A DNA stretch of 41,768 nt from Rhodosalinus sp046542825 (GTDB taxonomy: Bacteria > Pseudomonadota > Alphaproteobacteria > Rhodobacterales > Rhodobacteraceae). Location: assembly GCF_046542825.1 (NCBI RefSeq), contig NZ_JBKHAQ010000011.1, forward strand, positions 1 through 41,768, read 5' to 3'. A model generated the notes under the pieces. The model searched no databases, was not told the DNA's origin, and was given only the letters and a program-made list of their open reading frames with translations. Positions 8,574 to 15,637 of the stretch are shown here, piece by piece (within the stretch, counting starts at the first letter, position 1; each line of letters opens with the position of its first letter). The position numbers and the translations under genes are program-made.

Positions 8574-8780
8574 TCAGGCGAGCGCGATGTTCACCGCCGA
8601 CTGCCGGCCGTCGCGGCCGGTCTCCAGGTCGAAGGTAACCTTCTGGTTGTCGGCAAGGCCGGTCAGCCCCGAACGCTCGACGGCCGAGATGTGCACGAAC
8701 ACATCCTTGCCGCCGCTCTCGGGCGCGATGAAGCCGTAGCCTTTGGTGGTGTTGAACCATTTGACGGTGCCATTGGCCAT
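8574..8780 (-). CDS. Cold-shock protein, CspA family
   Basis: A 68-residue single cold-shock domain, a cytoplasmic nucleic-acid chaperone that melts RNA structure. RNP1 is KGYGFIAP (13-20) and RNP2 is DVFVHISAV (26-34), with the N-terminal GTVKWFN typical of the family; all the RNA-binding aromatics (Trp8, Phe9, Tyr15, Phe17, Phe28) are present. The ribosome binding site gggaga lies upstream of ATG 8780. The gene has its own terminator and is monocistronic. The roughly 300-base stretch upstream probably holds a long 5' leader, as is usual for csp genes, but no specific cold-box could be identified by eye. Confidence 0.96.
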   Translation of the reverse strand: MANGTVKWFNTTKGYGFIAPESGGKDVFVHISAVERSGLTGLADNQKVTFDLETGRDGRQSAVNIALA

Positions 8781-9048
8781 CGTCTGTCTCCCAGTCGTGT
8801 CGTGTGCTGCCCGCGGAATTGCGGCAGCGTGGCTCGGTCAGTGCAGGATCGAGAAACTGAGCCGATAGGAGCAGCAGTAGTCGATAGCCGTAACGTCGCG
8901 CTGCGTCAAATGGCGCATCCGCGACGTTCTGTCAATATCCTCGGCCCTGCGCTTGGCGGTTTCGTGCCGGTCTTCGCCCCGCAGACCGGACCGTTCCTGC
9001 GCGCGCCCGGTGCCTTCCTCTTGCCGGAAATACCCTCGGGGGGTGAAT
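8781..9048. other. Upstream region of the cold-shock gene
   Basis: This gap, which together with the gcdH terminators spans 317 bases, holds no gene I can support. It should contain the promoter and untranslated leader of the minus-strand cold-shock gene. Open frames across it lack ribosome binding sites. Confidence 0.45.
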
Positions 9049-9087
9049 GCCGCGGCACGCGGCAGAGGGGGGCAGACAGCCCCCCTC
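9049..9087 (-). terminator. Hairpin pair downstream of gcdH
   Basis: Two perfect stems follow gcdH: GAGGGGGGC / GCCCCCCTC (9065-9087, loop AGACA) and GCCGCG / CGCGGC (9049-9063, loop GCA). There is no T-tract, so termination may need Rho, but the position 11 bases after the stop codon fits a transcript end or 3' stabiliser. Confidence 0.65.
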
Positions 9088-9097
9088 CGGCGATGCT

Positions 9098-10327
9098 TCA
9101 CATGAAGGCCTGCAGCCCGGTGATCGCGCGCCCCAGGATCAGCGCATGCACGTCATGCGTGCCCTCGTAGGTGTTGACGGTCTCCAGATTCAGCATGTGG
9201 CGGATCACCTGGAACTCGGCCGAGATGCCGTTGCCGCCGTGCATGTCGCGTGCGTGGCGCGCGATCTCCAGCGCCTTGCCGCAGTTGTTGCGCTTGACGA
9301 GAGAGATCATCTCGGGCGCGGCTTCCGCCCGATCGAGCAAGCGGCCCACCTGCAGCGAGCCCTGCAGCCCCAGCGCGATCTCCGTCATCATGTCTGCCAG
9401 CTTTTTCTGGAAAAGCTGCGTCTGCGCGATCGGCTTGCCGAACTGCTTGCGGTCGAGGCCGTACTGCCGCGCGGCATGCAGGCAGAACTCCGCCGAACCC
9501 AGTACGCCCCAGGAAATGCCATAGCGCGCCCGGTTGAGGCAGCCGAAGGGCCCCTTCAGCCCCTCGACATGGGGCAGCAGCGCCTCCTCGCCTACCTCGA
9601 CGCCGTCCATCACGATCTCGCCGGTGATCGAGGCGCGCAGGGACAGCTTGTTGCCCACCTTGGGCGCGGAGAGGCCCGTCATCCCCTTTTCCAGCACGAA
9701 GCCGCGGATCTTGCCGCCGTGCGCGTCGGACTTCGCCCAGACCACGAAGACGTCGGCGATGGGCGAGTTCGAGATCCACATCTTGGAGCCCGTCAGGCGG
9801 TAACCGCCCGCGGTCTTCTCGGCGCGGGTCTTCATCCCGCCGGGGTCGGAGCCTGCATCGGGCTCCGTCAGGCCGAAGCAGCCGATCCACTCGCCCGAAG
9901 CGAGCTTCGGCAGGTACTTCTGCCTCTGCTCTTCCGAGCCATATGCGTAGATCGGATACATCACCAGGCTCGACTGCACCGACATCATCGAGCGGTAGCC
10001 CGAATCGACGCGCTCGATCTCGCGCGCGACGAGGCCGTAGCTCACATAGCCCGCACCCAGCCCGCCGTACTGCTCGGGGATCGTCACGCCCAGAAGGCCC
10101 ATCTCGCCCATCTCGCGGAAGATCGCCGGGTCGGTCTGCTCCTCGTTGAAGGCCTCGATGACCCTGGGCTGCAGTTTTTCCTGCGCATAGGCGCGTGCGC
10201 TGTCGCGGATCATGCGCTCGTCTTCCGCGAGCTGGGTGTCAAGGCGGAACGCATCCGCCCAGTCGAAGCGGCCGAGATCCGGCCTGTCCTTTGCCTTGAG
10301 CGAGGGCACGGGGTTGTCGAGGGTCAT
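9098..10327 (-). CDS. gcdH: Glutaryl-CoA dehydrogenase
   Basis: This 409-residue FAD enzyme oxidatively decarboxylates glutaryl-CoA to crotonyl-CoA in lysine and tryptophan breakdown. It is an acyl-CoA dehydrogenase with the flavin and substrate segments GCFGLTEPDAGSDPGG and KMWISNSPIADVFVVWAK. It carries the glutaryl-CoA-specific features PKVGNKLSLRASITGEI, RYGISWGVLGSAEFC and the C-terminal NTYEGTHDVHALILGRAITG, whose Glu is the catalytic base. The start at 10327 has a good ribosome binding site (ggaggaagg). It is divergent from a LysR-type gene, the arrangement typical of gcdH and its regulator. Confidence 0.95.
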   Translation of the reverse strand: MTLDNPVPSLKAKDRPDLGRFDWADAFRLDTQLAEDERMIRDSARAYAQEKLQPRVIEAFNEEQTDPAIFREMGEMGLLGVTIPEQYGGLGAGYVSYGLVAREIERVDSGYRSMMSVQSSLVMYPIYAYGSEEQRQKYLPKLASGEWIGCFGLTEPDAGSDPGGMKTRAEKTAGGYRLTGSKMWISNSPIADVFVVWAKSDAHGGKIRGFVLEKGMTGLSAPKVGNKLSLRASITGEIVMDGVEVGEEALLPHVEGLKGPFGCLNRARYGISWGVLGSAEFCLHAARQYGLDRKQFGKPIAQTQLFQKKLADMMTEIALGLQGSLQVGRLLDRAEAAPEMISLVKRNNCGKALEIARHARDMHGGNGISAEFQVIRHMLNLETVNTYEGTHDVHALILGRAITGLQAFM

Positions 10328-10393
10328 GGGCTTTCCTTCCTCCGGGATGGTCCGGAACTGAAACCTTCGCCGCCCTTATACTATTTCACGCGC

Positions 10394-10444
10394 GCCGGAA
10401 AAAACGTCTTTCCGGCATCGAAGCATGTGCTTTAGACATATGTC
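10394..10444. promoter_or_regulatory. Divergent gcdH-gcdR control region
   Basis: The 117-base gap between the two genes contains an 8-bp perfect hairpin (GCCGGAAA / TTTCCGGC, 10394-10416) and the perfect palindrome GACATATGTC (10435-10444), which abuts the regulator start codon. An A/T-rich ttatactatttcac lies at about 10375-10389. One of the dyads may be the LysR-type operator; this is inference from position. Confidence 0.45.
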
Positions 10445-11344
10445 ATGCCCTGGTCGCGCCGTTACCTTCCCTCGCTCGCCCTGCTGCGTGCCTTCGAGGC
10501 TGTTCTGCGCACGGGCTCGACCACCGCCGCGGCGGACGAACTCGGCATGACCCAGGGCGCGGTCAGCCGCCACATCCAGAGCCTCGAGGCGCAGCTGGGC
10601 ACGGAGCTTTTCCTGCGCGAGCGGCGCGCGCTCGTCCCCACGCAGGCCGCGCGCAACTATGGCCGCAGCGTGGCGCAGGCGCTCGACCTCATCGGCCGCG
10701 CCTCGATGGAACTGACCGCGAATCCCGGCGGCGGCACGCTGTCGCTCGCCATCCTGCCGGCGCTCGGCACCCGCTGGCTCGCGCCGCGACTGCCGGCCTT
10801 CCTGTCGCGGCACCCGGGCGTGACGATCAACCTCGCCACACGCCTGCGCGCCGTGGATTTCGAAGCCGAAGGCTTCGACGCGGCGATCCATTTCGGCGCC
10901 GCCGACCGTCCGGGCTGCGACCACCTCAAGCTCGGCGACGAGCCGCTGGTCGCCGCCTGCGCGCCCGCGTTTCTCAAGGCGCATCCCGTTGAGCGCCCGC
11001 AGGATCTCTTGCACCTGCCGCTGCTCCAGCTGGAGACTCGCCCCCGCGCCTGGGAACGCTGGTTCGCCCATCACGGGATCGAGCGGGCGGGCCCGCAGGG
11101 CATGATCTTCGACCAGTTCGCCACCATGACGCAGGCGGCCATCGCGGGGGTCGGTGTCGCGCTGCTGCCCGAGTTCCTGGCCGATGCGGAATTCGCCGAC
11201 GGCCGCCTCACCCGCGCATGGGGCGAGCCGGTGAGCGGCCGGGGCGCCTACTGGCTCGTCTGGCCCCGGGCGAGGGCCGACTACCCGCCGCTCCGGGCCT
11301 TCCGGCAATGGATGGCGCAGCAGAGCCTCGGGGCCGGCCCCTGA
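10445..11344 (+). CDS. LysR-family transcriptional regulator (GcdR-like)
   Basis: A 299-residue LysR-type regulator, expected to control the divergent glutaryl-CoA dehydrogenase gene in response to glutarate or its CoA ester. The N-terminal winged helix-turn-helix occupies about residues 5-65 (SLALLRAFEAVLRTGSTTAA, then ADELGMTQGAVSRHIQSLEA), and the remainder is the periplasmic-binding-like effector domain, including LPALGTRWLAPRLPAFLSRH. The length is standard for the family. Regulation of gcdH is inferred from the divergent arrangement, which is conserved in proteobacteria; the effector is not shown by sequence. Confidence 0.88.
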   Translation: MPWSRRYLPSLALLRAFEAVLRTGSTTAAADELGMTQGAVSRHIQSLEAQLGTELFLRERRALVPTQAARNYGRSVAQALDLIGRASMELTANPGGGTLSLAILPALGTRWLAPRLPAFLSRHPGVTINLATRLRAVDFEAEGFDAAIHFGAADRPGCDHLKLGDEPLVAACAPAFLKAHPVERPQDLLHLPLLQLETRPRAWERWFAHHGIERAGPQGMIFDQFATMTQAAIAGVGVALLPEFLADAEFADGRLTRAWGEPVSGRGAYWLVWPRARADYPPLRAFRQWMAQQSLGAGP

Positions 11345-11469
11345 TCCCTGTTCCGCCCGCACTGCATCGCGCCGGATCAGGGTATTTGGGGACCATTGAG
11401 CCCGCAGTATTCACCGAATAGGTCTGAGCTGCTGGTTTGGCGGTCGTGGGCCGGTCGTGAGGACCGGTG

Positions 11470-11625
11470 AACTTCATGTTGTCATAGATTCCGCGAGCGC
11501 AGGCCGCGCCGAAGAATGCGAGACGCGGGAGAAGATCGACGCGGCGACCGCACGGGTCGAGGCGTCCCAGAAGGCCGACCCGATCGGGCTTGTGCTTCTT
11601 CTGCGGTATTCCTTCGTCCTCCATC
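11470..11625 (-). pseudogene. Insertion-sequence debris (IS21 IstA and possibly IS3 OrfA fragments)
   Basis: On the minus strand, about 11474-11530 encodes LAFFGAACARGIYDNMK, which matches the core of IS21-family IstA transposases around the conserved RGIYDNMK. It then runs into unrelated sequence. Just upstream (about 11583-11625) the same strand encodes MEDEGIPQKKHKPD, resembling the N-terminus of IS3-family OrfA (…KKHKPEEIVAKLRQVD). Neither frame continues into a full transposase, so both are short remnants. The whole gap between the LysR gene and tmm (11345-11941) contains no intact gene. It marks past insertion events at the edge of the methylamine island. Confidence 0.5.
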
Positions 11626-11840
11626 TGGCTCGAAAGCCTGCTTCAGAAAGGACAACGCTTCAGGGAGCGGGCTGGGCAACCGCTGCCACGGACGCGTTTG
11701 CGGCCGCGTCTGCTGCGGACCGCCCAGCCGGCTGCGCGCCTCGGGCGCGAGCGGCCGCCCGCGGTGCAACAGTTTGCGGGTTTGCGACTTGGTGAGCCTT
11801 GGACCTGTTCGCTGTTCGGCGATCTTGCACCGGTTCACAC

Positions 11841-11880
11841 GCCACTGGCCCGGCAAGAAGGCCACTGGCCCGGCAAGAAG
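11841..11880. repeat. Perfect tandem duplication of a 20-bp unit
   Basis: The unit GCCACTGGCCCGGCAAGAAG occurs twice with no spacer (11841-11860, 11861-11880). It is followed by a related scrambled copy (actgccggaccactggcc, 11881-11898). It lies 61 bases past the tmm stop codon. There are no spacers or further copies, so it is not a CRISPR array. Confidence 0.85.
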
Positions 11881-11941
11881 ACTGCCGGACCACTGGCCGA
11901 TCGTCGCGCGGGCCTACTCGCGCCGGAACGGCGGCACCGCG

Positions 11942-13318
11942 TCAGGCGCTTTCGGGCTCGCGGACGACGCTTTCCTGGAGATAGGCCTCGAGACTGTCGT
12001 CCAGCGCATCCTTCCACGGCGTGTGGTGCAGCGGTGCCATGGTGCCGGTGATGACCGACCTGTAGCTGTTGTTGCGGAAGGCCATGATGTCGTCGGCCTT
12101 GTGCTTCTTCCATTGGTAGAAGGCCTCGCAGGCGCCATCCACGTCGAAGCTCGGGTAGTCCGTCTCGGCAATCAGTTCCTTGATGTAGTCGCCCTGATAG
12201 CGGATCGCGTACTTGGCGTCGTCGCCGGCCTCTTCCCGCTCTTCGCGCTCCTTGACATCGGCCAGCATGTCTTCCTTGGAGACCTTCGACAGGTCGATCC
12301 TGCCCATGATCGCGTCGCGGACCCACCAGGCCTGCGCATCGAACATGTTGAAGGTGAACCACTGGTCCTGCATGCCCAGGTAGAACATCTTCGGGTTGTG
12401 GACAAAGACCACGCCCTTGTAAAGATCGGCGGTCGCCAGCCGGTTCGCGGTCTTGAGCCGCAGGTCGTCGGGCAGGAAGCTGAAATAGTGCTTGTAGCCG
12501 GTGCACAGGATGATCGCATCGACCTCGCGGCAGGAGCCGTCCGAGAAATGCACCGTGTTCCCGTCGACGCGGAGCATCGCGGGCTTCTCCTCCCAGTTGT
12601 CCGGCCACTTGAAGCCCATCGGAGCCGACCGGTAGCAGGAGGTGATCGACCTGGCGCCATACTTCCAGCACTGGGAGCCGATGTCCTCGGCCGAGTAGGA
12701 CGAGCCGACGACGAGGATGTCCTTGCCGGCGAACTCGCGTGCGTCACGGAAATCATGCGCGTGCACGAGGCGGCCGTTGAAGGATTCGAAGCCTTCGTAA
12801 TAGGGCACGTTCGGCGTCGAGAAATGGCCCGATGCGCAAACGACGTGATCGAACTCTTCGGAGTAGGTGGTATCCTGCGTGTGGTCATGAACCGTCACGG
12901 TGAACAGGCCGGACGCGTCGTCATAACTCACCCAGCGCACGGCGGTGTTGAAGCGGATCATGTCGCGCACGCCGGCCTTTTTTACACGTCCCTCGATGTA
13001 GTCGAAGAGCACTGCCCTCGGGGGGTAGGACGCGATCTGCTTGCCGAAATGCTCTTCGAAGGAATAGTCGGCGAACTCCAGGCCTTCCTTCGGGCCGTTC
13101 GACCACAGATAGCGATACATGGAGCAGTGCACCGGTTCGCCGTTCTCGTCCAGACCGGTCCGCCAGGTGTAGTTCCACAGACCGCCCCAGTTCTTCTGCT
13201 TCTCGAAGCAGACGATCTCGGGGATCTCCTCGCCCTGCTCTCTGGCGGACTGGAACGCGCGAAGCTGGGCCAGCCCCGACGGCCCCGCCCCGATGATCGC
13301 CACGCGTCTTGCAACCAT
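11942..13318 (-). CDS. tmm: Trimethylamine monooxygenase
   Basis: This 458-residue flavin-containing monooxygenase uses NADPH and oxygen to convert trimethylamine to trimethylamine N-oxide, the entry step of the pathway. The FAD motif is IGAGPSG (9-15), the FMO-identifying motif FNGRLVHAHDF spans 180-190, and the NADPH motif VVGSSYSAED begins at 203. The segments KNWGGLWNYTWRTGLDENGE, PVHCSMYRYLWSNGPKEGLE and KVSKEDM are strongly Tmm-like rather than generic FMO. ATG 13318 was chosen for its agggag ribosome binding site and because the FAD motif normally begins a few residues in. It is divergent from a binding-protein gene, with a candidate operator between. Roseobacters carry tmm in a similar cluster with tdm. 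Homologues can also oxidise dimethylsulfide. Confidence 0.94.
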   Translation of the reverse strand: MVARRVAIIGAGPSGLAQLRAFQSAREQGEEIPEIVCFEKQKNWGGLWNYTWRTGLDENGEPVHCSMYRYLWSNGPKEGLEFADYSFEEHFGKQIASYPPRAVLFDYIEGRVKKAGVRDMIRFNTAVRWVSYDDASGLFTVTVHDHTQDTTYSEEFDHVVCASGHFSTPNVPYYEGFESFNGRLVHAHDFRDAREFAGKDILVVGSSYSAEDIGSQCWKYGARSITSCYRSAPMGFKWPDNWEEKPAMLRVDGNTVHFSDGSCREVDAIILCTGYKHYFSFLPDDLRLKTANRLATADLYKGVVFVHNPKMFYLGMQDQWFTFNMFDAQAWWVRDAIMGRIDLSKVSKEDMLADVKEREEREEAGDDAKYAIRYQGDYIKELIAETDYPSFDVDGACEAFYQWKKHKADDIMAFRNNSYRSVITGTMAPLHHTPWKDALDDSLEAYLQESVVREPESA

Positions 13319-13346
13319 GTTCGAATCTCCCTGGCTTGTTGTCGCG

Positions 13347-13371
13347 ATTGGTGCTTTTGGTATGAACCAAA
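13347..13371. promoter_or_regulatory. Candidate operator in the tmm divergent promoter
   Basis: The inverted repeat TTTGGT-ATGA-ACCAAA (13356-13371) lies 38 bases upstream of the tmm start and follows ATTGGTGCT (13347-13355). GT/AC-containing dyads of this kind are typical of FadR-type GntR operators, and such a regulator is encoded at 14791-15510. The subsequences ATTGGTGCT and GGTATGA both recur in the amt-like/fds promoter region (17170-17197). A second dyad CCTGT...ACAGG occurs at about 13390-13414. Assignment to a regulator is inference. Confidence 0.5.
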
Positions 13372-13482
13372 CTTGTTCGGCCAACTTGTCCTGTCAACAT
13401 ATTTTCACAACAGGGATAAATTTTCTCCTGCAATGAAATTCGTCTCGCTTTTTTTGCGGTCAAAGGGGTGATAGGCATTGGC

Positions 13483-14784
13483 ATGCTCAGTTCCAGCTTC
13501 GCCCATCGCATGGCCGTCACCTCCCTGTTTCCGAGCGACCGTGTCGGAATGCAGGAAGCCGTGAAGATCGGATTTCTCGCACCACTGACCGGCCCGGTCA
13601 GCTCGTGGGGTCTGCCTGGTCTTAACGGATGCCGGTTGTGGGAAGACTGGGTCAACGCGGCTGGCGGTCTGCTGATTGGGGGGCGACGCTACCCCGTCCG
13701 GATCATTCCTTTCGACTGCGGATACGATCCCGACCGTGCCGTCGAGGGCGCGCGGCATCTCGTGCTCACCGAGCAGGTGCGCTTCCTGATGATGCTGGGC
13801 GGGGATTCCTTCACCCCCCTGCGCGGGTTCCTGTCCGAAAACAGGATCCTGACCTCGACGCTCCTGCCCAGCGACCTGTCGCCCGACACCCGCTACCTGA
13901 TCGCGCCCTCCGAAGTGCATCCCATCTTCAACGTGACCGGCGTGGAGTGGCTCGCTCGCAGCCGGCCCGAACTGCGTCGCGTGGCGTTGTGCAGCCAGAA
14001 GGATGCACTGGGGCTGCCGTCCATCGCCACGTATCGCGCCGCCTGCGAGGCGGCGGGACTGGCCGTCGTCAAGGACCTGCAATACGCGCCGGGCTTGTCC
14101 GACGTCGCGGCGATCGTGCAGCCCATGCTGGACGCCAAGCCCGATATCCTGTGCTGGTGCACCAGCTACACGCCGATGGTGCATGCGATGACGGAATACG
14201 CGCACCGAAAGGGATTTGCCGGACAGATCCTGTCCTGCACGCTGGACAACTACCAGCGGTTGGTGGCACGCACCTCGCCGGACTTCCTGGAAGGCACGGT
14301 CTTCCAGTTTCCCGATTTCGACGATCCCAAGCTCGCGCGCAAAGCGTTCTTCTTCAGCCGTCCAAGCACGTTCTTCAAGGAATATAACGCCCGCTATCCC
14401 GGCACCTGGAGCGCGGTGAGCTGGGAATACGTCGCGATCCTCGATATCTGGCAGGCTGCAGTCGAAAAGGTCAGCTCGGTGCATCCCGTCTCGGTGCTGG
14501 CCACGATGAAGCAGATGGAGCATGTGACCCACGCGTTCGGCCCGGCCCGCTGGTGGGGGGAGTCGATCTTCGGCATCGACAACGCGCTGATCGGGGACTG
14601 GCCGGTGGTGGCGCTGCAGGACGGCAAGGCGCGCATCCAGGCGTTCGAGTCGATTCCCGGCTGGTTGGAGCGGCACGAGGACCTGTTGCGCCGGCACATG
14701 CAGCGCGTCGGTCAGCTCTGGCAGCAGCGCGTCGAGGCCGGCGGCCGTCCTATCGATCTGACCAGCCGCGCGCTTGCGGAGTGA
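13483..14784 (+). CDS. Type I periplasmic-binding-fold protein without signal peptide (amine/amide sensor-like)
   Basis: The product (433 residues from this start) has the branched-chain-amino-acid/AmiC-type ligand-binding fold: IGFLAPLTGPVSSWGLPGLN is its first strand-helix unit, with GGLLIGGRRYPVRII, the LMMLGGDSFTPL hinge region and QILSCTLDNYQ later. No start candidate (GTG 13468, ATG 13483, ATG 13549) gives a hydrophobic signal sequence, and no permease or ATPase genes are nearby. It therefore looks like a cytoplasmic ligand sensor, as AmiC is, rather than a transporter component. It is divergent from tmm and ends 6 bases from the convergent GntR gene. The start codon is uncertain; 13549 would give a tighter fold. 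Ligand identity (a methylated amine is plausible) is inference. Confidence 0.72.
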   Translation: MLSSSFAHRMAVTSLFPSDRVGMQEAVKIGFLAPLTGPVSSWGLPGLNGCRLWEDWVNAAGGLLIGGRRYPVRIIPFDCGYDPDRAVEGARHLVLTEQVRFLMMLGGDSFTPLRGFLSENRILTSTLLPSDLSPDTRYLIAPSEVHPIFNVTGVEWLARSRPELRRVALCSQKDALGLPSIATYRAACEAAGLAVVKDLQYAPGLSDVAAIVQPMLDAKPDILCWCTSYTPMVHAMTEYAHRKGFAGQILSCTLDNYQRLVARTSPDFLEGTVFQFPDFDDPKLARKAFFFSRPSTFFKEYNARYPGTWSAVSWEYVAILDIWQAAVEKVSSVHPVSVLATMKQMEHVTHAFGPARWWGESIFGIDNALIGDWPVVALQDGKARIQAFESIPGWLERHEDLLRRHMQRVGQLWQQRVEAGGRPIDLTSRALAE

Positions 14785-14790
14785 CCCGGA

Positions 14791-15510
14791 TCAGTCGTGG
14801 TGCAGGAAGAGCTTCTGTTCTTCCACAAGGTGCAGCTTGATGATCTCGACCGCGGCTTCGACATCGCGCGTGGCGATCGCGTTGAACAGCGAGTTGAACC
14901 GCGTCTGATAGTCCTGGATACGGCCGGGGGTCAGGTGCTTGCGCATCAGCGCGGTGCGAAAGCTCTGCCGGCAGACCTCGATGGTCAGCTCGTAACAGGA
15001 TTCGAGCAACGGATTGCGGGTGGCCCTGGCCACGCAGCGATAGAATTCTTCCTCGCAGCGGGTGAATTCGTTGAGATCCGTGCGCACGGCCTCGATGCGG
15101 GCCACGATGCAAGCCAGGGCGTCGAGTTCCTTGGGTGTCATGTTCATGACGGCAAGGCGGACCATCTCCGGTTCGATGATCGAGCGCACGATGAGGTGGT
15201 CGAGAGGGCTTGTGCGTTCGCCGACCGAACCCGGCAGCGGTGCATCGAGGTGGTCGGACTGGAAGATCACGAAACTGCCGCTGCCCTGCCGGCGCCGCAC
15301 CATCTTGCGTTGTTCAAGAACGTCCAGGGCATCGCGCAGCGTGTTCCGGGACACGCCGAGTTCGGCCGCCAGGGCGCGTTCGCTGGGCAGGCGCGAATCC
15401 GTGGGGTAGTTGCCGGCCTGGATCCGCGCGGTCAGGGTATCGACGACGATCCGCACGGTTTCGCCCAGGCTCTGGCCGACCGGAAGATCGGCATTCGATG
15501 TCTTGGCCAT
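14791..15510 (-). CDS. GntR-family transcriptional regulator (FadR subfamily, FCD domain)
   Basis: A 239-residue regulator with an N-terminal winged helix-turn-helix (residues about 15-80: DSRLPSERALAAELGVSRNT followed by LRDALDVLEQRKMVRRRQGS) and a C-terminal all-helical FCD ligand-binding domain. In that domain Asp/His residues in LNEFTRCEEEFYRCVARATR and the ending AAVEIIKLHLVEEQKL could bind a metal or small carboxylate. It is downstream of and co-oriented with the amt-like gene, 127 bases apart with a hairpin between. Its position beside tmm makes it the prime candidate regulator of tmm, the binding protein and the transporter. A GGT...ACC dyad upstream of tmm fits its family; effector unknown. 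Confidence 0.9.
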   Translation of the reverse strand: MAKTSNADLPVGQSLGETVRIVVDTLTARIQAGNYPTDSRLPSERALAAELGVSRNTLRDALDVLEQRKMVRRRQGSGSFVIFQSDHLDAPLPGSVGERTSPLDHLIVRSIIEPEMVRLAVMNMTPKELDALACIVARIEAVRTDLNEFTRCEEEFYRCVARATRNPLLESCYELTIEVCRQSFRTALMRKHLTPGRIQDYQTRFNSLFNAIATRDVEAAVEIIKLHLVEEQKLFLHHD

Positions 15511-15585
15511 TCGGGTGTGGGCCCCGCTTTCGCTGCAATGCGGCGTATATGGGCGAGAAGCCGCGCCGCCGCAAGTTCGAGCGAG

Positions 15586-15630
15586 GCATGCCGAAGGCCC
15601 CGGCCGAAGCCGGGGCCCGTTGCGGCATGC
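15586..15630 (-). terminator. Nested hairpin between the amt-like gene and gntR
   Basis: An outer stem GCATGCCG (15586-15593) / CGGCATGC (15623-15630) encloses an inner stem GGCCCCGGC (15596-15604) / GCCGGGGCC (15609-15617). It starts 8 bases after the amt-like stop codon. It has no T-tract, so it may attenuate or protect the transcript 3' end rather than stop all read-through into gntR. Confidence 0.65.
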
Positions 15631-15637
15631 GCTGTGC

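Noticed and set aside
11841..11898. Possible CRISPR array
   Set aside because: Only two adjacent identical 20-mers with no spacers and no cas genes.
11516..13471. A 651-residue plus-strand open frame opposite tmm
   Set aside because: Val/Asp/Gly-rich shadow of tmm; Tmm motifs are unmistakable on the other strand.
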